A DNA stretch of 64,000 nt from Sporosarcina thermotolerans (GCF_030067815.1 NZ_CP125968.1:1057001-1121000), one strand, 5' to 3'; shown: positions 9,489 to 19,646, counted from the stretch's first letter. Made by a program: numbers and translations. Notes: generated by a model from the sequence alone, not told the origin.

Positions 9489-9902
9489 ATGAAAATTGCT
9501 GTTGCCATTGATGGGTCAGAAAACGCTCTACGTGCTGCAAGGCACGCCATTGCACTTGCCAAGCTATACCCGGAGGCGACATTGGATGTCATTTTTGTCG
9601 CGGATTACAATAAAGCGAAAGATGATCGGCTTTTATCGCAAAATGAGGAAAGTCTTTTAGTGAAACGTAAGCAGAAAATGGAACCAGTTTTGGACATGGC
9701 GCGTGATGCCGGAGTGAAAGCAAACATGATAGTGCTGAAAGGAAATCCGAGCCAGGAAATCATAAACTATGTGAATTCCGAGGCGATGGATCAGCTCGTC
9801 CTTGGCAGCCGTGGGTTGAATGCTTTTCAAGAAATGGTGCTTGGAAGTGTCAGTCATAAAGTGATGAAACATGTGAATTGCCCTGTGACGGTTGTGAAGT
9901 AG
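9489..9902 (+). CDS. Universal stress protein, UspA family
   Basis: A 137-residue single Usp domain with the N-terminal strand KIAVAIDGSENALRAARHA and the C-terminal nucleotide-binding motif GSRGLNAFQEMVLGSVSHKV (G-2X-G-9X-G-S/T type). It probably binds ATP. AAAGGGAGG precedes the ATG. Its coupling to a SulP transporter suggests a role in regulating anion uptake under stress. That is inference from context. Confidence 0.9.
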   Translation: MKIAVAIDGSENALRAARHAIALAKLYPEATLDVIFVADYNKAKDDRLLSQNEESLLVKRKQKMEPVLDMARDAGVKANMIVLKGNPSQEIINYVNSEAMDQLVLGSRGLNAFQEMVLGSVSHKVMKHVNCPVTVVK

Positions 9903-9913
9903 GTAAGAGGATG

Positions 9914-9956
9914 AAAACGCCTTAAGAGGGGATGACCTTCATAGGGCGTTTTTTGT
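9914..9956 (+). terminator. Terminator after the usp gene
   Basis: The hairpin pairs AAAACGCCTT with AGGGCGTTTT and is followed by TTTT. It ends the sulP-usp transcript before repeat array B. Confidence 0.65.
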
Positions 9957-9970
9957 ATGGGTGAGGATGC

Positions 9971-10138
9971 AGACTTCCCGTAGAAGGGTGGTGACTTCGC
10001 ATAGAAGTGTTGCGACTTCCCATAGAATCGCCCCGACTTCCCTTAGAAGTGCGTTTACTTCCCATAGAAGTGCTCCGACTTCCCGTAGAAGAGTGTTTAC
10101 TTCCCATAGAAGTACCCTGACTCCCCATAGGAGCAGGT
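9971..10138 (+). repeat. Intergenic 21-bp tandem repeat array B (8 units)
   Basis: Eight 21-bp units carry the core ACTTCCCATAGAAGT, with loop variants CCCGTA, CGCATA and CCCTTA. The last unit (10118) reads ACTCCCCATAGGAG, where both arms of the short inverted repeat have changed together. The array lies between the usp terminator and the M20 hydrolase gene, in the same orientation as the other arrays of the family. Confidence 0.9.
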
Positions 10139-10207
10139 AACCAGTTTGATTTCCTCAATGTAACTTGCGATACTTTAAATAAAGATAAAACTAAAAGGGG
10201 AATTGCC

Positions 10208-11438
10208 ATGAAGCTGGATCGATTGCGTCAGTCATTTGAAGAACTTGCGAGATTTACAGACGAAGGTGAAGGCATCAACCGGCTGGCTTACACTGAAACT
10301 GAACGGAATGCCCGCAACTTTTTAATTAAGCAGTTTGAACGCGCAGGACTAACAGTTCGCATCGACTACGCGGGAAACGTCATTGCGCGTAGGGAAGGAA
10401 GGTCCCCCACTTACCTGTTGTCGCGACAGGTTCACATATCGATTCCGTCTACGCCGCAGGTGAATTTGATGGGACAGCAGGTGTCCTTGTTGCACTTGAA
10501 GTCATGCGCTCCCTCACGGATGAGAACGTTAAAACGGAGAATCCGCTTGAAGTCATCATTTTCGCATGCGAAGAATCCGCCCGCTTCGGTGCATCGACTC
10601 TTGGCAGCAAAGCGATGACAGGTCGCCTCGACCCCGCTTACACGAGGTCACTGACCGACAAAAACGGTGTTACATTGTTTCAGGCATTCAAAGAAAATGG
10701 GCTTGATTTGGAAGAAGTTCATTTGGCAAAACGCTTTGGGATGAAATCAAGGCATTTGTGGAGTTGCACGTTGAACAGGGACCTGTTCTTGAAAAACAGG
10801 GGGTGGCAATCGGTGTTGTTTCTGCCATAGCAGCTCCAGTCCGCTTTCATGTTCATATCGATGGGACAGCAGATCATTCCGGTACGACGCCGATGGATTA
10901 CCGCCACGATGCCCTGCTTGGCGGAGCGGCAATTGCACTATCCATTGAAAAGGCGGCACTTGCGGAGCTTGAGTATGGTACAGTCGGTACGGTTGGTGTC
11001 TTCTCAGTGAAACCTGGGGCGATGAATGTTGTGCCAGGTACTGCAGATCTTTACGTCGATATTCGAGGGACGAACCGTGAATCGAGACAAAGAGTAGTGG
11101 CTGCACTAAAAACTGCAGTTAACGATGTGTCGAAAGCGCGAGGCTTAGACATTTGGATGGATGAGATGTCGAAAGAAGAACCTGTTCAGATGGATAGCAC
11201 AATCGTGGCTGAATTGAAATCAATCTGCGAAGAAAGAGGAGTGTCCTATCTTGAAATGTCAAGCGGAGCGGGACATGACTCCATGAATATGGCGGCGCTC
11301 TGTCCGACTGGCATGATTTTCGTCCCGTCCAAAGATGGACTTAGTCATAATCCAGCAGAGTATACGACAATGGAACAGCTGATGGAAGGGGCGGAAGTAT
11401 TGCGCGCCTTCATGCTGAAACAAGCGGAGGAATTTTAA
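10208..11438 (+). CDS. M20-family amidohydrolase: allantoate amidohydrolase / N-carbamoyl-L-amino acid hydrolase (two frameshifts)
   Basis: The intended protein is about 410 residues. Breaks lie at a C-run near 10411 (five instead of six C) and a G-run near 10739 (three instead of four G). Restored, it carries TGSHIDSV and FDGTAGVLVALEVM (metal-binding His and Asp), ACEESARFG (catalytic Glu region), LHVEQGPVLE, the dimerisation lid HSGTTPMDYRHDAL, and C-terminal SGAGHDSMNMA and PSKDGLSHNPAE. This is the AllC/HyuC group, which releases ammonia from ureido compounds. The precise substrate is undetermined, and no purine genes are nearby. Confidence 0.82.
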
Positions 11439-11447
11439 AAGAAAACA

Positions 11448-11498
11448 AAAGACGGTGCTGCTTTTATTAACATTAAAATGCAGCATCGTTTTTTATTT
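11448..11498 (+). terminator. Terminator after the M20 hydrolase
   Basis: GACGGTGCTGC pairs with GCAGCATCGTTTT around an AT-rich loop, followed by a T-rich run. Confidence 0.85.
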
Positions 11499-11521
11499 TA
11501 TCAATAAATCAATCAAAAACC

Positions 11522-11576
11522 TTGAAAGTCAAAGAAGGTCAGTGTATAATAAAAACATAAGTCAAAGATAGTCAAT
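11522..11576 (+). promoter_or_regulatory. clpE promoter with two CtsR operators
   Basis: TTGAAA (11522-11527), a 17-bp spacer and TATAAT (11545-11550) form a strong SigA promoter. CtsR-type tandem heptads lie at 11527-11543 (AGTCAAAGAAGGTCAGT, inside the spacer) and 11560-11576 (AGTCAAAGATAGTCAAT, just after the start site). The known CtsR box is GGTCAAANANGGTCAAA. This arrangement predicts heat-shock control. Confidence 0.85.
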
Positions 11577-11621
11577 GTCAAACAATATAAATGAACGAAC
11601 TATATAAGGAGGAAATGGCTT

Positions 11622-13734
11622 ATGAAATGTCAACATTGTGGTAAAAACGAAGCAACAATGAGCCTTCGGCTACAACTGAATCATCAACGTATGCAGTTGC
11701 ATATGTGTCATACCTGTTTCCAACAGATACAAGGACAAATGAATATGCCGTCATTTGGAAATGATGCAAATCAATTTTTCCAAGCGAACGGCAAGCAGGG
11801 AGCACATACGCAAGTTAGAGAAATTGATGAAAACCAAGGGAATGGCCTGTTAGACCAACTTGGAAGAAATATTTCGAATGACGCTAAGGAAGGGAAAATT
11901 GACCCTGTCATCGGGCGCGATCAGGAAGTGAAACGCGTTATCGAGACATTAAATAGAAGAAACAAAAACAATCCGGTACTCATCGGGGAACCGGGTGTTG
12001 GTAAAACAGCTATTGCAGAAGGGCTCGCCGTGAAAATCAATGAAGGAGACGTGCCTGCGAAACTGTTGAATAAACAAATTTACGTCTTAGATGTAGCATC
12101 TCTTGTCACAAACACTGGAATTCGCGGTCAATTTGAAGAGCGGATGAAACAATTAATCGAGGAGATCGAGAGTCGTACAGATGTCATTGTATTCATCGAT
12201 GAAATCCATCTACTTGTCGGTGCGGGATCAGCAGAAGGTTCCAAAATGGATGCCGGGAATATTTTGAAACCTGCATTGGCACGCGGTGGCATGCAGCTGA
12301 TTGGTGCGACGACGTTGAAAGAGTATCGTCAAATTGAAAAAGATGCCGCACTCGAACGCCGCTTCCAGCCGATTATCGTAAAAGAACCTTCTGTGGAAGA
12401 CGCAATTACAATCTTGCACGGCATTAAAGATCGTTATGAAGCTTTCCATGAAGTACGTTATTCCGATGAAGTGATTCGGGCGTTCGTCACATTATCACAA
12501 CGCTATATCCAAGACCGATTCTTGCCGGACAAGGCAATCGATTTGATGGATGAAGTGGGGAGCCCGCTTGAATCTTAAACAGTCATCAGCAGATGCTGAG
12601 CAAATCGGAAAACGCCTTGAAGAGATCATCCTACAAAAAGAACAAGCGGCAGAAACAGAAGACTATGAAAAGGCGGCAGCTTTACGTCAAGAAGAAATTC
12701 GATTACGTCAACAACTTGAGGATGTTAAGGATAACGATGAATCCCAATATGAAGTGACTGTCGAAGACATCGAGGGAATTGTGGAAGAAAAAACAGGTAT
12801 TCCGGTGACAAAACTGCAAGCGTCGGAACAAGCAAAAATGAAAGACCTTGCAGAAAATCTTCGTAAAAAGGTAATTGGGCAAGAAGAAGCGGCTGATAAA
12901 GTTGCTAAATCAATCCGTCGTAGCCGCGCAGGATTAAAATCAAAAGATCGTCCAATCGGATCTTTCCTATTCGTCGGTCCAACAGGTGTCGGTAAAACAG
13001 AAATTACTAAAATATTAGCGGAGGAACTATTCGGTTCCCGCGACACGTTAATCCGCCTCGATATGAGTGAATACATGGAGAAACATGCCGTCTCTAAAAT
13101 TATCGGTTCACCTCCTGGTTACGTAGGACATGAAGAAGCAGGCCAATTAACGGAACAAGTCCGCCGCAACCCTTATTCGATTCTACTGTTTGACGAAATC
13201 GAAAAAGCGCACCCTGACGTTCAACATATGTTCCTTCAAATTATGGAAGATGGTCGATTAACCGATTCGCACGGACGAACAGTGAGCTTCAAAGACACTG
13301 TCATCATCATGACAAGCAACGCTGGAACAGGGGAGAAAAAGGTAAGTGTCGGGTTCAATCAAACCGCACATGAATCCGTCTCCATGCTTGAATCACTTGG
13401 AAACTACTTCAAACCTGAATTCCTTAACCGTTTCGATGCGATTGTTCAGTTCAATGAACTGACAGAAGACAATTTGCTCGAAATTGTAAACTTGATGCTC
13501 GCTGATTTGGAAGAAGCGATTGAAGAAAACGACATCACAATTTCAATTTCATCAGAAGCTAAAATGGAATTGGTAAACTTAGGCTACGACAAACGTTTTG
13601 GAGCACGACCACTTCGCAGAGTTATCCAAGACAAAATCGAAGATCCATTAACGGATCTCATTTTGGAAGAAGACGATATTGCAAAGGTCCATGTCGACGT
13701 TGTCGATGAAGAGATTGTTGTACGTAAAGCTTAA
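11622..13734 (+). CDS. clpE: ATP-dependent Clp protease ATP-binding subunit ClpE (frameshifted)
   Basis: A ~703-residue HSP100 ATPase. The N-terminal zinc finger CxxC...CHTC ([17 protein letters not shown]) identifies ClpE rather than ClpC. AAA-1 has GEPGVGKTA and VFIDEIH. A UVR-like coiled middle region follows ([13 protein letters not shown]), then AAA-2 with GPTGVGKTE and [12 protein letters not shown]. The frame breaks at 12559-12564: AGCCCGC with one C fewer restores GSRLNLK. AAGGAGG precedes the ATG. ClpE unfolds damaged proteins for ClpP, and two CtsR boxes upstream match known regulation. Confidence 0.92.
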
Positions 13735-13738
13735 TTTC

Positions 13739-13883
13739 GGTGCCTATGCAGCACGCTATTCAGACAATACACTACAATTGCATAATACAAATGAAAGAAG
13801 TCAACCATATCAATATTTGGTTGGCTTCTTTGTGCATATATATATCTTCTTGAATTATCATATTTGCGTGGCGTATAGGCACC
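13739..13883 (+). mobile_element. MITE-like element, copy 1
   Basis: A 145-bp block bounded by imperfect terminal inverted repeats: GGTGCCTATGC at the left and the complement of GGTGCCTATACGC at the right, 14 of 17 matching outward from the tips. The interior carries a strong hairpin (AAAGAAGTCAACCA / TTGGTTGGCTTCTTT) that could terminate clpE. A second copy with high similarity over ~100 bp lies at 14900-15047. It has no coding capacity. From 13884 to the YkvA-like gene at 14052 I see only an AT-rich leader. Confidence 0.55.
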
Positions 13884-14051
13884 TAAAAGGGACCCTAAAA
13901 GAATAAAGGAATTCAAGATACGGTAACGAATTAGATAGCGTAAAGAAGAGAGTACATTAGAGGGAATTTGTGAAATTGGAGGACTACTTGGAGAAATCCT
14001 CAATGGATGCTTTATAATGAAAATAAAGTCTATTGATTATTAGGAGATTAC

Positions 14052-14435
14052 ATGTTTGAGAAAATGAAGGATTGGGCGAAAAGTTTAAAACGACAGATAT
14101 TTATACTTTACTATGCTTATAAAGATGCAAGAACACCTTGGTATGCAAAATTTTATACTGCTTGTGTGGTTGCTTATGCGTTCAGTCCAATTGACTTAAT
14201 ACCAGATTTTATACCTATTCTCGGCTACTTAGATGACGTGATTCTCCTTCCTATAGGGATATGGTTTGCGTTGAAAATGATACCGAGGAATGTATTAACT
14301 GATTGTGAAGTTAAGGCAGAGGAAAAGATGAAAAATGGTAAACCGAAGAATTGGATAGTCGGTTCAATAATAGTATCAGTATGGAGTCTCATTATTATTT
14401 GGTTTGTTATTAAAATCTATAGCTTCTTCAACTAA
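14052..14435 (+). CDS. YkvA/DUF1232 family membrane protein
   Basis: A 127-residue protein with the DUF1232 signature AYAFSPIDLIPDFIPILGYLDD (about residues 43-64) and two hydrophobic stretches, one at the C-terminus. The function of the family is unknown; members are small inner-membrane proteins. TTAGGAGAT precedes the ATG. It sits between the two copies of the MITE-like element and is followed 37 bp later by a YciI-type gene, perhaps in one transcript. Confidence 0.85.
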   Translation: MFEKMKDWAKSLKRQIFILYYAYKDARTPWYAKFYTACVVAYAFSPIDLIPDFIPILGYLDDVILLPIGIWFALKMIPRNVLTDCEVKAEEKMKNGKPKNWIVGSIIVSVWSLIIIWFVIKIYSFFN

Positions 14436-14472
14436 CGGCTGCTTTACTTTTTAAAAAAAGGAGGAGTTTTTA

Positions 14473-14820
14473 ATGCTATTTATGATGATTGTCAAAGCCT
14501 CGAAGAATTCGGAAGCCGGAAATCTTCCGAGCCCAGAGCTCAGAGAAGCCATGACGAGGTACAATGAGGAATTAGTGAAGGCAGGCGTGCGAATTATGGC
14601 GAAAGGGCTTCATCCAAGTTCGAATGGGATTCGCCTTTCCTATCCAAAAGAAGGGGGAACGCCTGTAGTCACGGATGGGCCATTTTCGGATGATTTGGTT
14701 GCAGGGTTCATTCTTATTGATGTGAAGTCGAGGGAAGAAGCGATCGAGTGGGCCATGCGGATGCCGGATCCACAAGGATTTGGCGATGGGCAAATTGAGC
14801 TGCGGCAAGTATTTGAGTAA
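14473..14820 (+). CDS. YCII/DGPF-domain protein
   Basis: A 115-residue protein beginning MLFMMIVKASKNSEAG with VVTDGPFSDDLVAGFILIDV, the DGPF motif of the YCII-related family. Homologues are often encoded beside ECF sigma factors, but none is present here. The enzymatic role is unknown; the fold is a dimeric ferredoxin-like alpha/beta barrel. AAAGGAGGAG precedes the ATG. Confidence 0.87.
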   Translation: MLFMMIVKASKNSEAGNLPSPELREAMTRYNEELVKAGVRIMAKGLHPSSNGIRLSYPKEGGTPVVTDGPFSDDLVAGFILIDVKSREEAIEWAMRMPDPQGFGDGQIELRQVFE

Positions 14821-14899
14821 TGAGCATTTGAGAATGTAGCTCAGCATTAGAACTTCTTCAGAGTCGTGAAAAGGTTTTGGAGGGAGTTAGTTTTTTTCA

Positions 14900-15047
14900 G
14901 GTGCCTGTGGAGCGTCCTATTCAGATGATACATTGCAAATGCATAATAGAAATGAAAGAAGCCAACCATATATCAGTATTTGGTTGGCTTCTTTGTGCAT
15001 TTTTATAACTTTTCTTTAATTGTCATAAATGTGTATTGCGCAGTTGT
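14900..15047 (+). mobile_element. MITE-like element, copy 2 (right end decayed)
   Basis: It matches copy 1 from GGTGCCTGTGG through GCATAATA, GAAATGAAAGAAGCCAACC and the hairpin to CTTTGTGCAT. The right terminal repeat has drifted (TATTGCGCAG). Its hairpin is longer than in copy 1, and paired differences such as AAGTC to AAGCC keep the stem. From 15048 to 15183 the sequence is AT-rich leader of the next gene with nothing else I can support. Confidence 0.5.
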
Positions 15048-15183
15048 TTGTAAATTTATTGTTAGTTATTTGTATTTTTTTTGTAAGTTTTGATGATTTG
15101 TTTTTTTAATTTGTTATGATGATATAGGTTTTTCAGTATAACTTTTCAACTTGATTTTTAACATAAACTGGGAGATTGAATTT

Positions 15184-16737
15184 ATGAAAAAAATAACAAT
15201 TCTACAAACTAGCGATATTCACGGAAGTATTTATCCGCTGAACTATGGAACGAACGAAGCAGCAGACGTCGGACTTGGGAAACTTGCGACAATAATAAAG
15301 CAAGAACGAGCTTTGGATGAACAACTACTTTTAGTTGACAATGGAGATCTCATCCAAGGTACGCCTTTAACATATTATTATGTTCAATTTTTAAAAGATG
15401 AAAAGAACCCGATGATCAGTGTATTGAATCACTTATCGTACGATGCAGCAATCATTGGAAATCATGAATTTAATTATGGTATGGACGTAGTAGATCGTGC
15501 GGTACAGGAATCAGATTTCCCTTGGCTGTCTGCCAATATCATTTCTGAGTCTACAGGTGAGCCTTACTTTGGAAAACCTTATTTGATAAAAACGATAAAT
15601 TCCGTAAAGATAGCGATCTTAGGAGTTACTACTCATTACATTCCTAACTGGGAAAGCGAACAGAATATAGCAGGGCTTAAATTCAAAGACAGTCTTCAAG
15701 AAACGAAAAAATGGGTTGCTCATATTCGAGAAAAGGAAAGTCCTAACGTAGTGATCGTTTCTTACCACGGAGGTTTTGAACGTGATCTCGAAACTGGAGA
15801 ACCAACTGAACCACAAACAGGAGAAAATCAAGGATTTGCGATCTGTCATGAAGTCGAGGGAATCGATGTTTTGCTGACAGGGCATCAACATCGCGCGTTG
15901 ACAGGAAATGTGAATGGTGTAGCAATCGTGCAACCATCGAATAACGGGCAAATGTTGGGGAAAGTGACCCTGACCTTAAATGAGAATAATGAAATAATAA
16001 ATAAAGCTTCCGAATTATTACAAATGGAAGAAGTGGAAGCAAATCAGGAAATTTTGAAACTAACATCAAATGTAGAAGCACAAACACAAAAATGGCTCGA
16101 CCAGCCAATCGGGAAGATAGAAGGCGATATGGTCATTACGGATGCTTTTTCAGTAAGAACATGTGAGCATCCTGCTATTGAATTTATTAACAAAGTGCAA
16201 ATGGAAGCTGCTGGAGTAGACATTTCTTCTACATCGTTATTTAACAATCTATCTCCAGGTTTTAGACCAAATGTCACAATGCGAGACATTATATCGAATT
16301 ATATGTTTCCAAATACGCTAAAAGTGCTTTCTGTTAGTGGACAAGATATTAAAGATGCACTTAAACAAAGTGCATCGTATTTTATGTTGAATGAATCAGG
16401 GGAACTTAAAGTAAACCCCGCGTTTATCCACCCGAAACCTCAACACTATAATTACGACATGTGGGAAGGGATTGAATACGTTTTGGATATTCGCAACCCG
16501 ATTGGAGAACGAGTAACCACTTTACAGTATCATGGGAAGCCCATTGATTTGGACGGTAAGTATCAAGTCGTGATGAATAATTACCGTGCTGGTGGCGGGG
16601 GGAATTACGCGATGTTCAAAGATAAGCCAATTGTCAAAGAGATACCTTTGGATATGACTGAAATTATTACGAGCTACATTCTCAATCGACAAACAGTTAA
16701 AGCAACCGTCAATCACAATTGGAAAGTTGTCTGGTAA
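15184..16737 (+). CDS. Cytosolic 5'-nucleotidase / UDP-sugar hydrolase-type metallophosphatase (YunD/CpdB-like)
   Basis: About 517 residues. The N-terminal calcineurin-like phosphoesterase domain shows QTSDIHGSIYP, LLVDNGDLIQGTP, IIGNHEFNYG, VVSYHGGFERD and LLTGHQHRALT, a complete dinuclear metal site. The C-terminal 5'-nucleotidase domain (about 310-510) contains NNYRAGGGGNY for base and sugar binding. There is no signal peptide, so it should act inside the cell on nucleotides or cyclic nucleotides. ATG 15184 follows GGGAGA. A terminator separates it from the CUT1 importer downstream, but function may be shared. Confidence 0.85.
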   Translation: MKKITILQTSDIHGSIYPLNYGTNEAADVGLGKLATIIKQERALDEQLLLVDNGDLIQGTPLTYYYVQFLKDEKNPMISVLNHLSYDAAIIGNHEFNYGMDVVDRAVQESDFPWLSANIISESTGEPYFGKPYLIKTINSVKIAILGVTTHYIPNWESEQNIAGLKFKDSLQETKKWVAHIREKESPNVVIVSYHGGFERDLETGEPTEPQTGENQGFAICHEVEGIDVLLTGHQHRALTGNVNGVAIVQPSNNGQMLGKVTLTLNENNEIINKASELLQMEEVEANQEILKLTSNVEAQTQKWLDQPIGKIEGDMVITDAFSVRTCEHPAIEFINKVQMEAAGVDISSTSLFNNLSPGFRPNVTMRDIISNYMFPNTLKVLSVSGQDIKDALKQSASYFMLNESGELKVNPAFIHPKPQHYNYDMWEGIEYVLDIRNPIGERVTTLQYHGKPIDLDGKYQVVMNNYRAGGGGNYAMFKDKPIVKEIPLDMTEIITSYILNRQTVKATVNHNWKVVW

Positions 16738-16745
16738 GAAGAGCT

Positions 16746-16784
16746 AAGAAGAGTTGAGCCTATCAACTCTCCTTTCTTCTTTAC
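16746..16784 (+). terminator. Terminator after the metallophosphatase
   Basis: The stem AGAGTTGA / TCAACTCT is followed by CCTTTCTTCTTT. It is of moderate strength. Confidence 0.55.
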
Positions 16785-16880
16785 AAAACCTTTATCGGAA
16801 ATTTACAGTAACTCAACTTTCTCCAACAATTTCACTGCTATACTGAACTGCTGCACAATAATTAGTAAGGGAGCATTACG

Positions 16881-17924
16881 ATGACCATTACATTACAGAA
16901 TATTTCTATGAAATTTTCAAATACAACTGCAGTAAATCAACTGAATGTCACGATTCCGAAAGGGGAACTCGTCTCAATATTAGGACCTAGTGGCTGTGGG
17001 AAGAGTACGACGCTATATATGCTCGCAGGACTTTATGAACCAACCGACGGAGCGATTTTATTTAACGGCAAGGACGTCACAAAGCTAACTCCGGAGAAAC
17101 GGGGCATTGGGATGGTATTTCAAAACTATGCTCTCTATCCCCATATGACAGTCTTACAAAATATTATGTTCCCTCTAAAGATGCATAAAGTGAAAAAAAC
17201 AGAAGCTAAAGCAAAGGCAATCGAAATGGCTAAACTTGTTGAAATCGATCATTTACTAGATCGAAAACCAAGTATGTTATCGGGTGGGCAACAGCAACGT
17301 GTAGCGATCGCACGTGCCTTAGTGAGGGAACCGGAAATTTTATTATTAGATGAACCACTGTCGAATTTAGATGCCCGCTTGCGTTTAACGATGCGGGAGG
17401 AGATTAGAAGAATTCAACAAGCTCTTAAAATTACAACTGTTTTTGTTACACATGACCAAGAAGAAGCACTTGGTATATCAGACCATGTTCTCCTGATGAA
17501 CCAAGGTGAGCTCATGCAATTTGATGTTCCTCAGAATTTGTATGATGAGCCGAATCATCAATTTGTGGCAAGCTTCATTGGATCCCCGCCAATAAATTAT
17601 TTTGAAGGGGAAATTGTAAGTGGTGTACTAAAAACTCCGTTTGGTTATGACATTTCTTTTGAAGCACCAGATCAACCGGTACAAATTGCTGTTCGTCCTG
17701 AAAATCTATACCTTTCAAAATCGGGACTTCATAGAGAAGTGCAGCATGTAGAGCGAATCGGCAAAGACACGCTTGCTGTTATCGGCACCGATGAGGATAA
17801 AATACGACTCTTCCTTCAAAAAGAAGAGCATGTAGAAGTTGGACAAGTAATACATGTTCAAGCCAATCAAGCAGACATTCGGATTTTCCAAAAATCGGGA
17901 GAAAGAATCTACGTAAAGGGGTAA
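16881..17924 (+). CDS. CUT1 ABC importer ATP-binding protein (UgpC/MalK/MsmX type)
   Basis: A 347-residue ATPase with Walker A GPSGCGKST, Q-loop VFQNYALYPHM, signature LSGGQQQRVAIARALV, Walker B LLLDEPLSNLD, H-loop FVTHDQEEAL and a C-terminal TOBE region (about 240-347) as in UgpC. It energises the two permeases encoded next. AAGGGAG precedes the ATG. It is the first gene of a five-gene unit whose members are separated by short gaps or overlap. Confidence 0.92.
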   Translation: MTITLQNISMKFSNTTAVNQLNVTIPKGELVSILGPSGCGKSTTLYMLAGLYEPTDGAILFNGKDVTKLTPEKRGIGMVFQNYALYPHMTVLQNIMFPLKMHKVKKTEAKAKAIEMAKLVEIDHLLDRKPSMLSGGQQQRVAIARALVREPEILLLDEPLSNLDARLRLTMREEIRRIQQALKITTVFVTHDQEEALGISDHVLLMNQGELMQFDVPQNLYDEPNHQFVASFIGSPPINYFEGEIVSGVLKTPFGYDISFEAPDQPVQIAVRPENLYLSKSGLHREVQHVERIGKDTLAVIGTDEDKIRLFLQKEEHVEVGQVIHVQANQADIRIFQKSGERIYVKG

Positions 17925-17931
17925 TGGGACG

Positions 17932-18810
17932 ATGAAACTCAAAGATACAACTAAAGCGGCTCTTTACCTATTTCCAGCATTGCTCATAATCGGGGTATTC
18001 ACCATTTATCCGATGATTAAGTCATTCTTTATGAGTTTTTATGCAGAGTACGACTATTTCAATGATGTTGTTCATCGATACGGTTTTGATAACTTCGTCT
18101 ATTTGTGGAATGATGCCGTTTTCCATAAAGCATTGCAAAATACATTTATCTTTGTACTCGGTGTTGTACCTGTTTCCATTCTTTTATCCTTATGGATTGC
18201 CTTAATGCTAAATTCGATCACGTTTCTCAATAAATTTTTCAGAACGATTTATTTTATTCCTTTCGTTACAAGTGTCGTAGCCGTGTCGATCGTATGGCGA
18301 TGGATCTTTCATTCAAACTACGGAATTATGAACTATTTTCTTAGTTGGTTTGGAGTCGAACCAATTCAATGGCTAACAAGTACGGAATGGGCGATGCCTT
18401 CCCTAATTATTCTATCGATTTGGAAAGGGCTCGGTTATAACATCATTATTTTTCTCGCAGGTTTACAAACAATTGGCGACACCTATTACAATGCGGCAAG
18501 AATTGATGGGGCCAATATTTGGAATCGGTTTTTACATGTCACACTGCCTCAATTGGCACCTACGACTTTTTTCGTCTCCATTATTTCGATTATCGGTTCA
18601 TTTAAAGTGTTTGACGAAATTTATGCGTTGTTTGACGGAAAAGCGGGACCATCGAATAGTGCATTAACCGTTGTGTATTATGTGTTCGATAAATTTTACG
18701 GAGAATGGAATTTTGGAGTCGCTTCGGCGGCGGCGTATGTTCTATTCGCCATCATCTTCGTTTTTACATTACTGCAGTTTTATATCAGTAAGAAAAAAAT
18801 CACTTATTAA
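17932..18810 (+). CDS. CUT1 ABC importer permease, UgpA/MalF-like
   Basis: A 292-residue permease with six predicted helices and the EAA-loop sequence YYNAARIDGANIWNRFLHVTLPQLAP, which contacts the ATPase. It begins 7 bp after the ATPase gene. UgpA-type subunits pair with UgpE to import sn-glycerol-3-phosphate or related glycerophospho-compounds or sugars. Substrate specificity cannot be deduced from the permease alone. Confidence 0.9.
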   Translation: MKLKDTTKAALYLFPALLIIGVFTIYPMIKSFFMSFYAEYDYFNDVVHRYGFDNFVYLWNDAVFHKALQNTFIFVLGVVPVSILLSLWIALMLNSITFLNKFFRTIYFIPFVTSVVAVSIVWRWIFHSNYGIMNYFLSWFGVEPIQWLTSTEWAMPSLIILSIWKGLGYNIIIFLAGLQTIGDTYYNAARIDGANIWNRFLHVTLPQLAPTTFFVSIISIIGSFKVFDEIYALFDGKAGPSNSALTVVYYVFDKFYGEWNFGVASAAAYVLFAIIFVFTLLQFYISKKKITY

Positions 18811-18822
18811 GGGAGAAAGAAC

Positions 18823-19646
18823 ATGAAAACGAGTCCTCTTTCGAAGACATTTATATACGGTCTGTTAGGGATCGGCAGCATTTTAATGCTATTACCTTTC
18901 GTTTGGATGATTTCTACATCACTTAAAAGTGGGAACGAAGTCATGATGATGCCGCCTGTATGGATTCCGGAAACGTTTCGTTTCGATAACTATGTAGAAG
19001 CATTTAAGAAATCACCTTTTGCAACATACTTTTTAAATTCGGTCATTGTCATGGTCTTTAGTACGCTTGGTGAGGTTATTACAACCATTTTAGCCGCCTA
19101 TGCATTTAGCAAATTGAACTTTTGGGGAAGGATGTTCTCTTTGCTCTATTAGTTGGAACGATGATGGTTCCCGGTGAAGTGTTACTTGTACCAAATTTTG
19201 TTTTACTCTCGAATTTAGGTTGGATTGATCGGTACGAGGCGCTGATCATCCCGTGGACTGCGAGCATATTTTCCATCTTTTTATTGCGACAGTTTTTCAT
19301 GAAAATCCCGAAAGAGTTAAACTATGCAGCCCGTGTGGATGGATGCACAAATTTCAGGTTTTTATGGTCCATAATGCTTCCGATTGCGAAACCAGCGATC
19401 GTTACGATTATTTTATTGAAAGCGATTGGGTCATGGAACGCATTTTTATGGCCTTTAATTGTAACAAATTCAAAGGAAATGAGAACGTTACCTGTCGGGT
19501 TAACAAGCTTTTCAACGGAAGCCGGAACTGTGTATGAACTACTAATGGCAGCATCTACAATGATTATTTTGCCAATGATTATTTTATTTATTTTCCTACA
19601 AAAATATATTATCAAAGGCATTGCAGGAGCTGGTATTAAAGGATGA
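18823..19646 (+). CDS. CUT1 ABC importer permease, UgpE/MalG-like (frameshifted)
   Basis: The intended ~274-residue permease is split near 19128-19133, at TTTTGGGGAAGGATG. One more base (GGGGAAAGG) joins KLNFWGKDVLFALLVGTMM. It has six helices and the EAA loop ELNYAARVDGCTNFRFLWSIMLP. The start lies 12 bp after the UgpA-like gene, behind AAGGGAGAAAG. It completes the membrane channel of the importer. Confidence 0.87.

Noticed and set aside
16800..16860. PhoP-box-like repeats (TTTACA, TCAACT, CAACAA at 11-bp steps) before the CUT1 ATPase gene
   Set aside because: Only the first repeat matches the TT(A/T/C)ACA pattern well, so phosphate control cannot be supported from this sequence.
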